A stretch of DNA of 64,000 nucleotides from Longispora sp047121295 (GCF_047121295.1 NZ_CP139447.1:6324001-6388000), one strand, 5' to 3'; shown: positions 48,442-58,272, counted from the stretch's first letter. Translations and numbers: made by a program. Notes: generated by a model from the letters alone, not told the origin.

Positions 48442-49207
48442 ATGGCCGCAGTACAGCCCTCGCCCTCGCAGTACGAACAGATCGCCGCTGAGCTGCGCCG
48501 ACGCATCTCTGACGGCACTTATCCACCCGGATCGGTGCTGCCGAGCGAGCCGCAGCTGGCGGAGGAGTTCCGACTGTCCCGGGTCACGATCAACCAGGCG
48601 ATTAAGCTGCTTCGCGCCGATGGTCTCGTCCGGGTCCGCCGAGGCAGCGCTACCCACGTCCGGGGGCTTGCCGAAGATCCGACGAGACGCGCGGAAGCGC
48701 TACGCGGCCCGTTCCAGGGGCACAGGTGCGGCCGATGTAGAGGCGCGCGAACTCGGCGCCGAGCCGCGGACCGAGTACGGCGAGATCGGCCGGACCGCCG
48801 CGTCTCCGGAGGTGGCTTCGGCGCTCAGACTTGCCGAGGGCGCTGACACACTTGTACGGCGGCGTGTCACGTTCGCCAACGATGAGCCGACACAGATCGC
48901 TGACTCGTACTACCCCTGGAACATCGTCAAGGACAGCCTGCTCGCTGAACCCAACGTCATGACCGGGGGCTCACTCGCCCAACTGGCCGAGATGGGGCAC
49001 GCCGTCGCGAGGTTCACCGAGGATGTCGACGTCCGGCTGCCGACCGATGCCGAGCGGCGCACCCTGGAGATCGATTCGCGCCAGCCGGTCTTTCAGATCA
49101 CCCACATCGCTTGGACTGCGGACGATATTCCGATCGAGGTCGCGATCCACATCATGCCGGGGTCACTGTGGACCCTTCACTATGGCTGGGACGACGGCGC
49201 CCCGTGA
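48442..49207 (+). pseudogene. GntR/HutC-family regulator with a one-base frameshift
   Basis: The N-terminal winged helix is in one frame ('SQYEQIAAELRRRISDGTYPPGSVLPSEPQLAEEFRLSRVTINQAIKLLRADGLVRVRRGSATHVRG'). The UTRA effector domain continues in another ('LPKIRRDARKRYAARSRG...AEGADTLVRRRVTFANDEPTQIADSYYPWNI...QPVFQITHIAWTADDIPIEVAIHIMPG'). The switch is at a run of five G (48662-48666). Removing one G joins HVRG to LPKIRR exactly as in homologues, giving ~254 residues. It is either a real mutation, slippage-dependent expression, or a base-call error. The next gene overlaps its stop by 4 bp (GTGA). Confidence 0.82.
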
Positions 49208-50055
49208 TCGAGTCCCGAATAGCGTGCGAGAAGTCGCCTGACGCGGCGGCTAACGAGGACTACGTCATCGCGACGCCCACATTCGTCGCCGTGCTCGACG
49301 GCGTCACCGTGCCTCCGCGGTCAGACACGGGCTGCATCCACGGGCCGTCGTGGTACGTGCGCCAACTCGGTACCGCAATGGCCAGCATCCACGAAACCGA
49401 GCACACTGCCGGCCTGCCTGATGTCCTTGCCGAGGCAATCCGACGCGTGGCGACCAGGCACGGCGCAACGTGCGACCTGAACCACCCTGGAACTCCCCAG
49501 TCCACCGCTTGCCTCTTGCGAGCCAGTGACAACCAACTGGAATACCTGATCCTCGCGGACAGCCCACTCGTCATCGGGCGCGAAGCTTCAACGGAGATGC
49601 TGACAGACCTGCGACTTCGCCAAACGAACCAGCACCTTCGAGAACTGGCGCTCGCAGAAAGCAGCATTGGATCGGTCAGCCAGGCCGAACGAGTGCGGAT
49701 GCTGGTCGAAGCACAGCGCACTCAGGTAAACAGGCCGGGCGGCTACTGGATCGCAGCCGCCTCACCAGACGCGGCATACCACGGCATCCACGGGTACCTA
49801 CCTCTAACGGGCCCGGACCGAGTTACCCGAGCAGCCCTCCTGACAGACGGCGCGGCCGCAGCCGTCGACATCTTCGAGCTCCTCGACTGGCAAGACCTCC
49901 TCGACACACTCGAATCCCAAGGACCCCAGCGCGTCATCGAACTGGTCCGAGCAGCCGAGGTCGAGGATGGCCATGGACGAATCCGTCCTCGATACAAACG
50001 TCATGACGACGCGACGATCGCATACTGTACATTCGGCCAGGAGGACTCATCGTGA
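49204..50055 (+). CDS. PP2C-like phosphatase-fold protein
   Basis: The product has 283 residues. 'AANEDYVIATPTFVAVLDGVTVPP' resembles the PPM-type phosphatase start (NED..., then V-x-D-G). 'LEYLILADSPLVIG' fits the strand with the second metal Asp, and 'RVTRAALLTDGAAAAV' the later motif. The match is distant and metal residues are partly changed, so activity is not assured. It is coupled by 4-bp overlaps to the GntR gene and the Nudix gene, giving a three-gene signalling-type operon that I have seen described only as 'hypothetical-Nudix' neighbours in actinomycetes. Confidence 0.65.
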   Translation: MIESRIACEKSPDAAANEDYVIATPTFVAVLDGVTVPPRSDTGCIHGPSWYVRQLGTAMASIHETEHTAGLPDVLAEAIRRVATRHGATCDLNHPGTPQSTACLLRASDNQLEYLILADSPLVIGREASTEMLTDLRLRQTNQHLRELALAESSIGSVSQAERVRMLVEAQRTQVNRPGGYWIAAASPDAAYHGIHGYLPLTGPDRVTRAALLTDGAAAAVDIFELLDWQDLLDTLESQGPQRVIELVRAAEVEDGHGRIRPRYKRHDDATIAYCTFGQEDSS

Positions 50056-50480
50056 GCGAACGCCCAAAGCACTCCGTCAGCGTCGCGGCCGTTGTCGTGA
50101 ATGACGAGGGTCGTGTGTTGGTGATCAAACGGCGCGACAACGGCAGCTGGGAGATCCCTGGCGGCATCCTCGAACTCGACGAATCGATCCATGACGGAGT
50201 GCGCCGCGAGGTCTTGGAGGAGACCGGCGTGGAGATCGCACCGGAGCGCCTAACTGGTGTGTACAAGAACCTGAAGGCCGGCGTCGTCGCGCTGGTCTTC
50301 CGCGCCAGAGTTACCGGCGGATCGATTCGACCAACCGATGAGTCAGAAGACGTCGCCTGGTGGTCGGATGCACAGGTGGTCACAGGAATGCGCGACGTCT
50401 TCTCCACCAGGGTGTTCGACGCGCTCAACGGACGCAGGCCCACAGTCCGCATCCACGACGGTTCACATTTTCTGGACTAG
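50052..50480 (+). CDS. Nudix hydrolase
   Basis: The product has 142 residues. The Nudix box GGILELDESIHDGVRREVLEETGVEI is complete. 'VAAVVVNDEGRVLVIKRRDNGSWEIPGG' precedes it, and 'EDVAWWSDAQVVTGMRDVFSTRVFDAL' is the C-terminal part. Its substrate could be a nucleotide or a nucleoside-diphosphate derivative. The GTG start overlaps the PP2C-like stop. Confidence 0.9.
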   Translation: MSERPKHSVSVAAVVVNDEGRVLVIKRRDNGSWEIPGGILELDESIHDGVRREVLEETGVEIAPERLTGVYKNLKAGVVALVFRARVTGGSIRPTDESEDVAWWSDAQVVTGMRDVFSTRVFDALNGRRPTVRIHDGSHFLD

Positions 50481-50513
50481 GGTCGACGCCGAGAGCTGCC
50501 CGAATGTTCCCCC

Positions 50514-50951
50514 TCACTCGAGAGGCGGCCACTGGCGCGGACGCGTGACGGCCGCCTGGTGGAGCATCGACCGAACGGCGCGCAACGATGGCTTGGTGTC
50601 CAGATGGCGGTAGTCGACATACGTATGTCCGGTAGGCAGCGCATCGTCGGTGGCGGAGTCATCGACCGCCCGCGTTCCGGCGGTGGTGATCTCGGCGACG
50701 GTGACTGCCCACGTCCCGGCGGTCTGCCCACCTCGCTGCAGGCGCTCCTCGTAGGCGAGCTGGGCGCTGACTTTCAGCGACCGCGCGCCGGATATCTTCC
50801 CGTTGTCCCTAGTGGACTCGCAAAACAACTGGACTGACGGCACACCGCCGTCAAGAAAGATGGGGTGGCACTGCCGCCAGTAGAACTCGTCGTCTTGGCC
50901 AAGCTCGATCTCGTCGGGCTCGAGCTCGATGTACTTATTCGAGTCGGTCAC
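50514..50951 (-). CDS. Unknown fourth gene of the type I restriction operon
   Basis: The product has 145 residues. Features are a very acidic start ('ELEPDEIELGQDDEFYWRQCHPIFLDGGVPSVQLFCE'), a central 'GARSLKVSAQLAYEERLQRGGQTAGTWAVTVAEI', and a Pro/Trp C-terminus. I recognise no domain. The GTG start overlaps the hsdR stop by 4 bp, so it is co-translated with the restriction subunit. A regulator of restriction or an anti-anti-restriction factor are possibilities without direct evidence. Confidence 0.65.
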   Translation of the reverse strand: MTDSNKYIELEPDEIELGQDDEFYWRQCHPIFLDGGVPSVQLFCESTRDNGKISGARSLKVSAQLAYEERLQRGGQTAGTWAVTVAEITTAGTRAVDDSATDDALPTGHTYVDYRHLDTKPSLRAVRSMLHQAAVTRPRQWPPLE

Positions 50952-53900
50952 GCCGTCCGTCCAAGAAGTTCGGCTACCACCCGCGCCGCGGAATACGTCT
51001 CGGGCTCAAAAATGGCGTTTTCACTGCCGTCAATATAGAGCACGAACACTTCGTGATCGCGGCCCGTCATGGTGACCTCAACCCGTGGTCCCGGCCCGTG
51101 CCACTCGAACTGCACCCAACCAGCGGGGGTGGGGTAGATGCGCGGTAGAGACACATGGAACTCGGTGAGCGCCGCCAGGAGGAAGCGGGCGGCTCGAAGT
51201 GCTAGACCGTCAATTGCGGCACCTTCGCCGTCGAGCCAGCCTGGCGCCAGGGCTTCCAGCTCGGCCAGCCGGGCTGCCCCAGGCTGCCGCGGCGATTGTG
51301 GAGGCGAGTTGGTGACGGCGGCGTGGAGCATCGCGCCGATTTCGGTGATGAGGCGATTCGAGTCGGCATTGCCAGCTGCAATGTAATCCGCGATCGTGTT
51401 GTGCGAGTGCTGGTTGGCGAACACCGCGTCAACGACCGCGTCTGACAGGTCGGGTGATTCGAGGAACTGGACGCGTGAGTTGACGCGGGCCTGCTCGACG
51501 AGTTCCTCGTTTTGGAGAAGAACCGCCCCCAAGGTGTCTACGAAGCCTTCGACCTGGCTTCGAGAGAATTCGGCGCCGAACAGGTCATTGAGCCGGTCAA
51601 TGATGGTCTGGAACGCGACTAGCACAGGGTCCGGGGTCTTACCCGAGCCAGCGGCAACGACGCCCCGTAGGCCAGTGCCGTCGCCGAGGCCGATATCCAA
51701 CTGCTCGCCCGGGGTGTGCTTGATCTTTTTGAGGACAACATCGGAGACGTCGATGTCCGCGGTAACGGTGGTCGGGCGGATGTAGCGCTCGAGCAACCGA
51801 AGGAAGACCGCGCGTTTCTCGAGCTGGGTGTCGGCGTAATCGACCACTTGGCTCATGAAGTCGTAGAGTCGAACAAAAGTACCAACGTCCTTGCGGAACT
51901 GGTCGAGAGCCTCGATCTCGGTGGTGTCATCGCGGCGTAGAGCGTCGGTATATCGTTTCGCGAAGTCGTCGCGGGCTGGCTTAATGGTTGCGGCTAGAGC
52001 GCTGTTGCCGGCGCGTCCGACCCAGGCAGCGACGCACGCTTCAACCTGCGACTCAGTGAAGATGGCGGCCTGGTCGAGCTTTGCCGAGATATCGTGGACG
52101 ACGTTCGGGTCGGTCGTCGTTTCCAGCCGAGCATCGGTGTAGTACGGCTCGAAAGACTTGCGAATCTCCTCGGGGTCGTTGACGAAGTCAAGGACGAATG
52201 TGACGTTCTTTCGTTCGCCCGACGGAGTCCTATAGGTTCGGTTGAGTCGCGAGAGCGTCTGCACTGCCAGTACGCCGGATAGGCGCTTGTCGACGTACAT
52301 TGCGCTTAGCAGTGGCTGGTCGAAGCCGGTTTGGAACTTGTTTGCGACGAGTAGCACCTTGTACTCGGGTCCAGCGAACGCCGAGGCGATCTGTGAGCCG
52401 ATCTTGGTGGGATTCATCGAGGTCTCGGTGAACTGTCCGGGGCCGGTATCGGCGTCCTCGACCGAGCCAGAGAAGGCAACGAGCGTGCCGATGTCGGCGT
52501 AGCCACACTTGGCGATGTACGCGTCGATCTGTGTCTTGTACCGGACCGCAGCCTTTCGCGAGTCCGTAACGACCATGGCCTTCGCATGCCCGTCGAGTAG
52601 GCGCGCGACGTTCTCACGGAAATGCTCGACGATGATCGCGCACTTCTGACTGATGTTCGTCGGGTGCAGCTTCACCCAACGCATCACCCCCTTTGTGACC
52701 GCAGCCTTGTCGACAAGCTTCTCATCCGCCGGGCTATCGATGTTGCCATCCGGCTGCGAGCTGCCGCCGGTGGTGACGTTGCGGGCGATCTGGAAAGCCG
52801 TGTCGTATGTCTGGTAGCCGCGCAGCACGTCGAGGATGAACTCTTCCTCGATGGCCTGCTTCATCGTGTAGGTGTGGAACGGCTGCGGAATGCCGTCGGC
52901 GTCAGGGGTTCCGAACAGCTCGAGGGTTTTGGCTTTCGGGGTGGCGGTAAACGCAAAGAAGGAGACGTTCGGCGTGGTCGCGCGGGCGGTCATCTGTGCC
53001 GCGAGCTCGTCCTCGATGGAGATCTCTCCGCCATCGTCGAGATCGGCCCGCTCTGCATCGGACAGGATCTCCCGGATTTTGCCAGCCGTGGCGCCTGACT
53101 GCGACGAGTGAGCCTCGTCGGCGATCACGGCGAATTTCCGTCCGGCAAGCCCTTGGTTGTCGGCGATGGCCTCCATCGCGAACGGGAACGTCTGCAGCGT
53201 GACGACGACGATGAGCTTGCCGCTCGTCAATGCCTCGGCCAGGGCCTTGGATTTCGACCCGGCCTTGCGCGCCTCGACCTCGTCGATAGTTGTGATGATG
53301 CCCTCGCCGCCGGACGATCCGGTATCGGCGGAGTCGATCTGGCGCACCGCGACCTGTAGTTGGTCGTCCAGGACGGTGCGGTCGGTGACGACGATGACGG
53401 TGTCGAACACTTTGCGGTCGTGCTCGTCGAACAGCCGGGCCAGACGGTGGGCTGTCCAGGCGATCGAATTAGTCTTTCCGGAACCGGCCGAGTGCTGGAT
53501 AAGGTACTTCTGACCGGGACCGTGCTCGCGGGCGTGCGCCGTCATCGCGGTGACGGCCTCCCATTGGTGATAGCGCGGGAACAGCAGCGTCGTCGACTTC
53601 GAGACCGCGCCGCTGATCGGGTCGCGCGACTGTCGGGTTTCGACATGGCAGAACTTGCCCAGGATCGTCAACCAGTTGTCGCGGTCAAGGACTTTCTCCC
53701 ATAGGTACGACGTCGCCGACCCGTTCGGGTTAGCGGCGTTGCCCTTGCCGCCGTGCCCATCGCCGGCGTTGAAAGGCAGGAAGTGCGTCTTCTCCCCGGC
53801 AAGGCGGGTCGTCATCCACACCTCCTCGTTGGACACTGCGAAGTGCACAAGCGCACGGTTGCCGAACCCGAGCAGCGGTTGCACATGCCCGCCGGGATCC

Positions 53901-54463
53901 TTGGGCTGGCGGGCCTTCTTGTACTGGTCGATCGCCTCAGCGACCGACTGTGTGAAGTCCGTCTTGAGCTCAAGCGTCGCCACCGGCAGTCCGTTGATGA
54001 ACAGCACGAGGTCCAGTGACCGATTGTCCTTGGTCGAGAAGTGCGCCTGACGCATCACACGCACGCGCACCTTGGCATAGTCCGCCATAGTCGTCGGGTT
54101 GAGCGAGGTCGCCGGCTTGAACTGGCACATCCGGAATGACGACGACACGTGCTTGAACCCACGCCGCAACACATTGAGCGTGCCGCCGCCCTGATCCGAC
54201 GGGGTGTCGAGCACCTTGCAAAGCCGGTCAAGCAGGGCGCTCGTCGCGGCGGGCTCCTGCGAAGTGCCGGCCTTGACCGCCTTGGCGAACTCCTCTGCCT
54301 GAGTGTCCTGCAGCCAGCCGAGGACGTCGCCAGGGACGATCGCCCGCTCCCGGTCGTACTCCGCACCAGGCTCGTGATCCGTTGGCGAGTACCACCACCC
54401 GTGTGCCGCCAATTGCGCACACAGCTCTGACTCAAATGGCTTTTCGTTGTAGTCCGCCATCAC
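50948..54463 (-). CDS. hsdR: Type I restriction enzyme subunit R
   Basis: The product has 1171 residues and is the motor and nuclease subunit. The PD-(D/E)xK nuclease is at ~145-170: Asp151, then ATLELK with Glu165 and Lys167. Walker A is SAGSGKT (325-331) and Walker B DEAH is at 449-452. Further SF2 motifs follow ('FFAFTATPKAKTLELFG', 'LLVANKFQTGFDQP', 'VQTLSRLNRTYR'), then the C-terminal helical domain binding the methylase. It cleaves DNA far from unmethylated sites after translocation. The GTG/ATG start region overlaps the hsdS stop. No defect is seen. Confidence 0.95.
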   Translation of the reverse strand: MMADYNEKPFESELCAQLAAHGWWYSPTDHEPGAEYDRERAIVPGDVLGWLQDTQAEEFAKAVKAGTSQEPAATSALLDRLCKVLDTPSDQGGGTLNVLRRGFKHVSSSFRMCQFKPATSLNPTTMADYAKVRVRVMRQAHFSTKDNRSLDLVLFINGLPVATLELKTDFTQSVAEAIDQYKKARQPKDPGGHVQPLLGFGNRALVHFAVSNEEVWMTTRLAGEKTHFLPFNAGDGHGGKGNAANPNGSATSYLWEKVLDRDNWLTILGKFCHVETRQSRDPISGAVSKSTTLLFPRYHQWEAVTAMTAHAREHGPGQKYLIQHSAGSGKTNSIAWTAHRLARLFDEHDRKVFDTVIVVTDRTVLDDQLQVAVRQIDSADTGSSGGEGIITTIDEVEARKAGSKSKALAEALTSGKLIVVVTLQTFPFAMEAIADNQGLAGRKFAVIADEAHSSQSGATAGKIREILSDAERADLDDGGEISIEDELAAQMTARATTPNVSFFAFTATPKAKTLELFGTPDADGIPQPFHTYTMKQAIEEEFILDVLRGYQTYDTAFQIARNVTTGGSSQPDGNIDSPADEKLVDKAAVTKGVMRWVKLHPTNISQKCAIIVEHFRENVARLLDGHAKAMVVTDSRKAAVRYKTQIDAYIAKCGYADIGTLVAFSGSVEDADTGPGQFTETSMNPTKIGSQIASAFAGPEYKVLLVANKFQTGFDQPLLSAMYVDKRLSGVLAVQTLSRLNRTYRTPSGERKNVTFVLDFVNDPEEIRKSFEPYYTDARLETTTDPNVVHDISAKLDQAAIFTESQVEACVAAWVGRAGNSALAATIKPARDDFAKRYTDALRRDDTTEIEALDQFRKDVGTFVRLYDFMSQVVDYADTQLEKRAVFLRLLERYIRPTTVTADIDVSDVVLKKIKHTPGEQLDIGLGDGTGLRGVVAAGSGKTPDPVLVAFQTIIDRLNDLFGAEFSRSQVEGFVDTLGAVLLQNEELVEQARVNSRVQFLESPDLSDAVVDAVFANQHSHNTIADYIAAGNADSNRLITEIGAMLHAAVTNSPPQSPRQPGAARLAELEALAPGWLDGEGAAIDGLALRAARFLLAALTEFHVSLPRIYPTPAGWVQFEWHGPGPRVEVTMTGRDHEVFVLYIDGSENAIFEPETYSAARVVAELLGRTA

Positions 54464-55731
54464 GCCACCCCCGGCGTTGTGCGGCCTGCCGTCCGCACGT
54501 CAATCTGCCCAGTGACCGCCGCTGTGATGAGCACGGCCCGCCGCTCTTTCGCGAGCGCGATGTGCCGTTCGATCTTCGAAATAACCGCCCGCACCTGCGA
54601 TTCCTGTTTCTTGTAGTAGATGACAAACGAGCGTTGCTTGGCTGGCGACGGAATGCGTAGTGGGACCTGTGCGAAGGTTGTCCAATTGCGAAAGTCCACG
54701 CTGCGCTGTCGTACGTTGGGTGCTTGTGTGGCTAGGTAGCCAGAGGTGCCAAGGAACCGCAGGAGCAACGCGAGATACTCGACATCGTCGTCACCGACGG
54801 GCTCACAGATGTGATAGACGGGTGAACCCATTCCGTGGCTATCGGACACTCCGCAGGCACCCGCGAATCCGTCGAGAGCATGGAAGACGAGGTCGCCTGG
54901 GCGAATCTCCTGGTATCCGGCCTCGGATTCCGAAAACGTGTATCCACCCTCCCTCCTTGCGGAGCGCAGCGTCACTGCCCCATCACGGTATGCCGTGATC
55001 ACGCCGAGCCCGGGGAGCGCCGGCCTGACGAGGGGTCGCAAGACACGCCGTACTGACGTAACTCGCAGTTGGTCAGCCGCGCCAAAATGCGACGACAACT
55101 GGGCGCTCGCGCGTTCGCGGAGGATGGCTATGAGTTGAGTTTGCTTGTCGATCAGCGTGTCGATCCACGACGTCTGCTCGTCCAGGAAGTCCGCAATTTC
55201 CCGCTGCTCATTCACCGACGGCAAGGGGATCGACACCTTCGTGAGGTCGGTGCTCCTGATGCCGACACGCGTAACACCTGCGGCAAGTACGCCCCACTGC
55301 CTGAGCACGGGGGTTGACCCCATCACCCAGTACAGGTAGCGCGGGCAGGCACGGCTGGCGTCGGGCCGGACGATGGCGAGATGGTATCCACAGACGAGGT
55401 CGTCGGCCTCATAATCGACATACGCCGGAATTCCTATGTCGTCTGCAGTCTCCGAATCCTTCGTAATGACAGTGTCGCCGCGCCGCAACCGGAACCGCTC
55501 GATCTGTTCTGCCGTTGCGGTGGCCGCCATGAACGGGAGTTCGGCCGTGATCACCGCGTTTTTGTAGACGTCCGTGTAGTTGCAGAGCCGCACTGAGGTT
55601 TCACCCTCGACTGAGTGCTTATCGACGTTGCTCGTCCAGGCACGGGCGATATGGGATAGCCGCGCAACTGCGAACCGCTCGGGGAGTGCGCCGAGCCATC
55701 GGTCTACACTGTACGATCGCTCATAACTCAC
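54460..55731 (-). CDS. hsdS: Type I restriction-modification specificity subunit
   Basis: The product has 423 residues with two target-recognition domains separated by conserved coiled-coil helices. The first TRD ends near 'IPLPSVNEQREIADFLDEQTSWIDTLIDKQTQLIAILRERASAQL' (about 165-215). The second ends 'RIPSPAKQRSFVIYYKKQESQVRAVISKIERHIALAKERRAVLITAAVTGQIDV'. It sets the bipartite recognition sequence, which cannot be read from the protein. It is coupled to hsdM and hsdR by 4-bp overlaps. Confidence 0.93.
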   Translation of the reverse strand: MSYERSYSVDRWLGALPERFAVARLSHIARAWTSNVDKHSVEGETSVRLCNYTDVYKNAVITAELPFMAATATAEQIERFRLRRGDTVITKDSETADDIGIPAYVDYEADDLVCGYHLAIVRPDASRACPRYLYWVMGSTPVLRQWGVLAAGVTRVGIRSTDLTKVSIPLPSVNEQREIADFLDEQTSWIDTLIDKQTQLIAILRERASAQLSSHFGAADQLRVTSVRRVLRPLVRPALPGLGVITAYRDGAVTLRSARREGGYTFSESEAGYQEIRPGDLVFHALDGFAGACGVSDSHGMGSPVYHICEPVGDDDVEYLALLLRFLGTSGYLATQAPNVRQRSVDFRNWTTFAQVPLRIPSPAKQRSFVIYYKKQESQVRAVISKIERHIALAKERRAVLITAAVTGQIDVRTAGRTTPGVA

Positions 55732-57698
55732 GCCTCGACCTCCTGCAACAGGTGGAGGATCTCGGCCACGAGGGTGTTGAGGTCGGCGTCGATTTCGTGG
55801 AGCGGGCGAGGCGGCACATATTTGTAGAAGTGGCGAGTAAAGGGGATCTCGTAGCCCACCTTCGTCTTGGTGGCGTCTACCCAGGCGTCCGGCACATGCG
55901 GCACGATCTCCGCCGCGAAGTACGCGTCGATTACGGCCGTCTCGGTGCCGTCGGCGTCCGCAGTCTTGGCGGTGCCGTTCCAGCCGAAGGGGATATTTTC
56001 GGTGTCGCGCAGCTTCGGGTCGGGCTCGGGGTTGCCCTTGGCGTCGCGGATCTCGTCGGCAGCCTCGTCACGTACACCGATCGTGAGCCATAGCGTCCGA
56101 CGCTGGGGTGTCGTCAGGGAGAGGCCGTTCGATCCGAGGTGCTTGCCGAGGTCTTTCATGAAAGCGTCGCGGTTGAGGTAGGCGCTCTCACCGAAGGTGG
56201 CGAGTACGTCGGCCAGCCGGTCGCGGTCGATGCTCTTGAGCTTGGGCTCTTCGCGGACCAGTGCGACCCGCTCTGGCGTGCACTCGAAGCGCAGCCGGAG
56301 CGGCCGCTCGACTGTGATGGACCAGTAGCCGAAGTCCTGCGTGTCGCAGATCTTCGACGTCTCGCTCGTCTCGAACGCGACATATTCGCCGAGGATCGCC
56401 TTGCGGTCAACGTCGCTGATCTCAACACGCTTGGAGCCCAGCGATTTGCGCATCTTGGTAAAGCACTGCGACCCGTCGATGAGCTGCACCTTGCCAACAC
56501 GCTCGGGTGCCTTGGTGCTGTCAAGTACCCACACATAGGTCGAGATTCCGGTGTTGAAGAACATGTCGAGCGGTAGCGCGACGATAGCCTCAACCAGGTC
56601 TTTCTCCAGCAGCCAGCGGCGGATCTCCGACTGGCCCGAACCGGCACCGCCATTGAACAACGGCGAGCCGTTCATAACCACGCCGACTCGCCCACCTCCC
56701 TGCGAGACGGGGCGCATCTTCGAGGCTAGGTGCAGCAGAAAGAGCATCTGCCCATCGCCAACACCCGGCAGCCCCGGGCCAAACCGGCCAGCAAAGCCGC
56801 GCTTGTGCTCGTCCTTGACGGCCTTCTCCGACGCCTTCCAGTCGACACCATAGGGCGGGTTGGCCATGCAGTAGTCGAATGTGAGCCCGGGGAATTTGTC
56901 GTCGGCCAAGGTATCGCCGAGCTTGATGTTGTCCGGGTTCTGGCCTTTGGCGAGCAGGTCGGACTTGCAGATCGCGTACGACTGGTCGTTGATCTCCTGC
57001 CCGTACAGCGTCAGGCGGGCGTTGGGGTTCTGGTCGCGCAGGTGTTCGTCGGCCAGCGAGAGCATGCCGCCGGTTCCCGCAGTCGGGTCGTAGACCGTGC
57101 GTACCGCTCCCTTCTCGAGCAGGGCTTCGTCGTCCTCGGCGAACATGAGGTCGACGACGAGGCGGACGGCGTCACGTGGGGTGAAGTGGTCACCGGCGGT
57201 CGCGTTCGACGCCTCAGCGAAGCGGCGGATCAGGTCTTCGAACAGGTCGCCCATGTCGGAGTTCGAGATGGCATCCGGATGCAGGTCGACCTTCGTGAAA
57301 CGCTCGACTACCAGGTAGAGCCGGTCCTTCTCTGCGAGTTTGGCGGCAACCTCATCGAACTTGAACCGGTCGAACACATCGATCGCTGCCGAGAAAGAAT
57401 GCACGTACTCCATGAGATTGGCCTGTAGGCCGTCGGGGTCCTGGAGGAGGTTCGTGAGCGTGAACTTCGAGGTGTTGTAGAAGCGCAGTCCGGTTGCCTG
57501 GCGAACCAGCGAGGCCTGGCGCATCTCGGAGTCCACCCCGGCGATCAGACTTGCGATCTGTTCCTGGTGCGGCTCGAGGATCGCGTCGAGCCGGCGGAGG
57601 ATCGTCATCGGCAGGACCACTGATCCATACTCGTGCTGTTGGTAGGGACCACGCAGCTGGTCCGCGATCGACCACACGAAGCTGCTGAGCTTGCTCAC
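55728..57698 (-). CDS. hsdM: Type I N6-adenine DNA methyltransferase subunit
   Basis: The product has 656 residues from GTG 57698. SAM-binding motif I is DPTAGTGGM (about 204-212) and catalytic motif IV is NPPYG (about 280-284). The N-terminal helical domain starts 'SKLSSFVWSIADQLRGPYQQHEYG'. I chose GTG 57698 because GAGG lies 8 bp upstream; ATG 57719 is possible, and the frame stays open to 58034 without support. It protects host DNA and is the first gene of the operon. Length is larger than EcoKI HsdM (529), with a long C-terminal extension. Confidence 0.93.
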   Translation of the reverse strand: MSKLSSFVWSIADQLRGPYQQHEYGSVVLPMTILRRLDAILEPHQEQIASLIAGVDSEMRQASLVRQATGLRFYNTSKFTLTNLLQDPDGLQANLMEYVHSFSAAIDVFDRFKFDEVAAKLAEKDRLYLVVERFTKVDLHPDAISNSDMGDLFEDLIRRFAEASNATAGDHFTPRDAVRLVVDLMFAEDDEALLEKGAVRTVYDPTAGTGGMLSLADEHLRDQNPNARLTLYGQEINDQSYAICKSDLLAKGQNPDNIKLGDTLADDKFPGLTFDYCMANPPYGVDWKASEKAVKDEHKRGFAGRFGPGLPGVGDGQMLFLLHLASKMRPVSQGGGRVGVVMNGSPLFNGGAGSGQSEIRRWLLEKDLVEAIVALPLDMFFNTGISTYVWVLDSTKAPERVGKVQLIDGSQCFTKMRKSLGSKRVEISDVDRKAILGEYVAFETSETSKICDTQDFGYWSITVERPLRLRFECTPERVALVREEPKLKSIDRDRLADVLATFGESAYLNRDAFMKDLGKHLGSNGLSLTTPQRRTLWLTIGVRDEAADEIRDAKGNPEPDPKLRDTENIPFGWNGTAKTADADGTETAVIDAYFAAEIVPHVPDAWVDATKTKVGYEIPFTRHFYKYVPPRPLHEIDADLNTLVAEILHLLQEVEA

Positions 57699-57843
57699 TT
57701 GTCGTGCCTCATTTCTCATCTCGCTGCTCGAGCGGGCGAGGCTCTTCTTCTGTCGCCGCTGATCCTTCGTGAGACTATCGCTCCGAGCATGATCATCAGG
57801 TCCTCGTACCCTCGCGGCGACTAAATCGTCCGATGGTGGCGCG

Positions 57844-58155
57844 CTACCTTGACGCACAGCACCCGGCGCAGGAATGGGGGATGCTCGGTGACGGTTTGCA
57901 TTTCCGCAGTTCAGAAGCCATATAGAGTGGCGGTTTGAGACGCGGCCTCGGTCCCGTTTGGAACACCTGTGTGTCGGTCTCATGAAATTTGACACGAGCC
58001 GAATGACAGCGCTCGACGGGCACACCGAAACCACGACCAGCGCCCTGCGCTAAGTACTCCCCTGCAGATCGTGCCCGGCGGATAGCGCATAGCAATTCCT
58101 CCGGCACGTCGCCCGCCGGAGCGAAGCCCACCTCGACCGACGTCGCCCTGAACAT
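57844..58155 (-). CDS. Doubtful 103-residue reading frame upstream of hsdM
   Basis: This is the only sizeable frame in the 574-bp stretch between the hsdM start and the right island repeat (57699-58272). The translation ('FRATSVEVGFAPAGDVPEELLCAIRRARSAGEYLAQGAGRGFGVPVERCHSARVKFHETDTQVF' and a Cys-rich end) matches no family that I know, and no good ribosome site precedes it. It could be a gene remnant, for example of a lost mobility gene. The stretch must also contain the hsd promoter. Confidence 0.25.
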   Translation of the reverse strand: MFRATSVEVGFAPAGDVPEELLCAIRRARSAGEYLAQGAGRGFGVPVERCHSARVKFHETDTQVFQTGPRPRLKPPLYMASELRKCKPSPSIPHSCAGCCASR

Positions 58156-58272
58156 CTGATTCGCACTCGGGTGACTCTGGCCGGTTTGCGGTGCACCGGG
58201 TTCTCGGCGCGTCGATTGGTGGAGTTCGGGCTAATGCGGGGATCGCGGCTCGAGCCGAGAGACTGGGAAAAG

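Noticed and set aside
57844..58155. Integrase or excisionase relic upstream of hsdM
   Set aside because: No tyrosine- or serine-recombinase motif is present in any frame of 57.7-58.3 kb.
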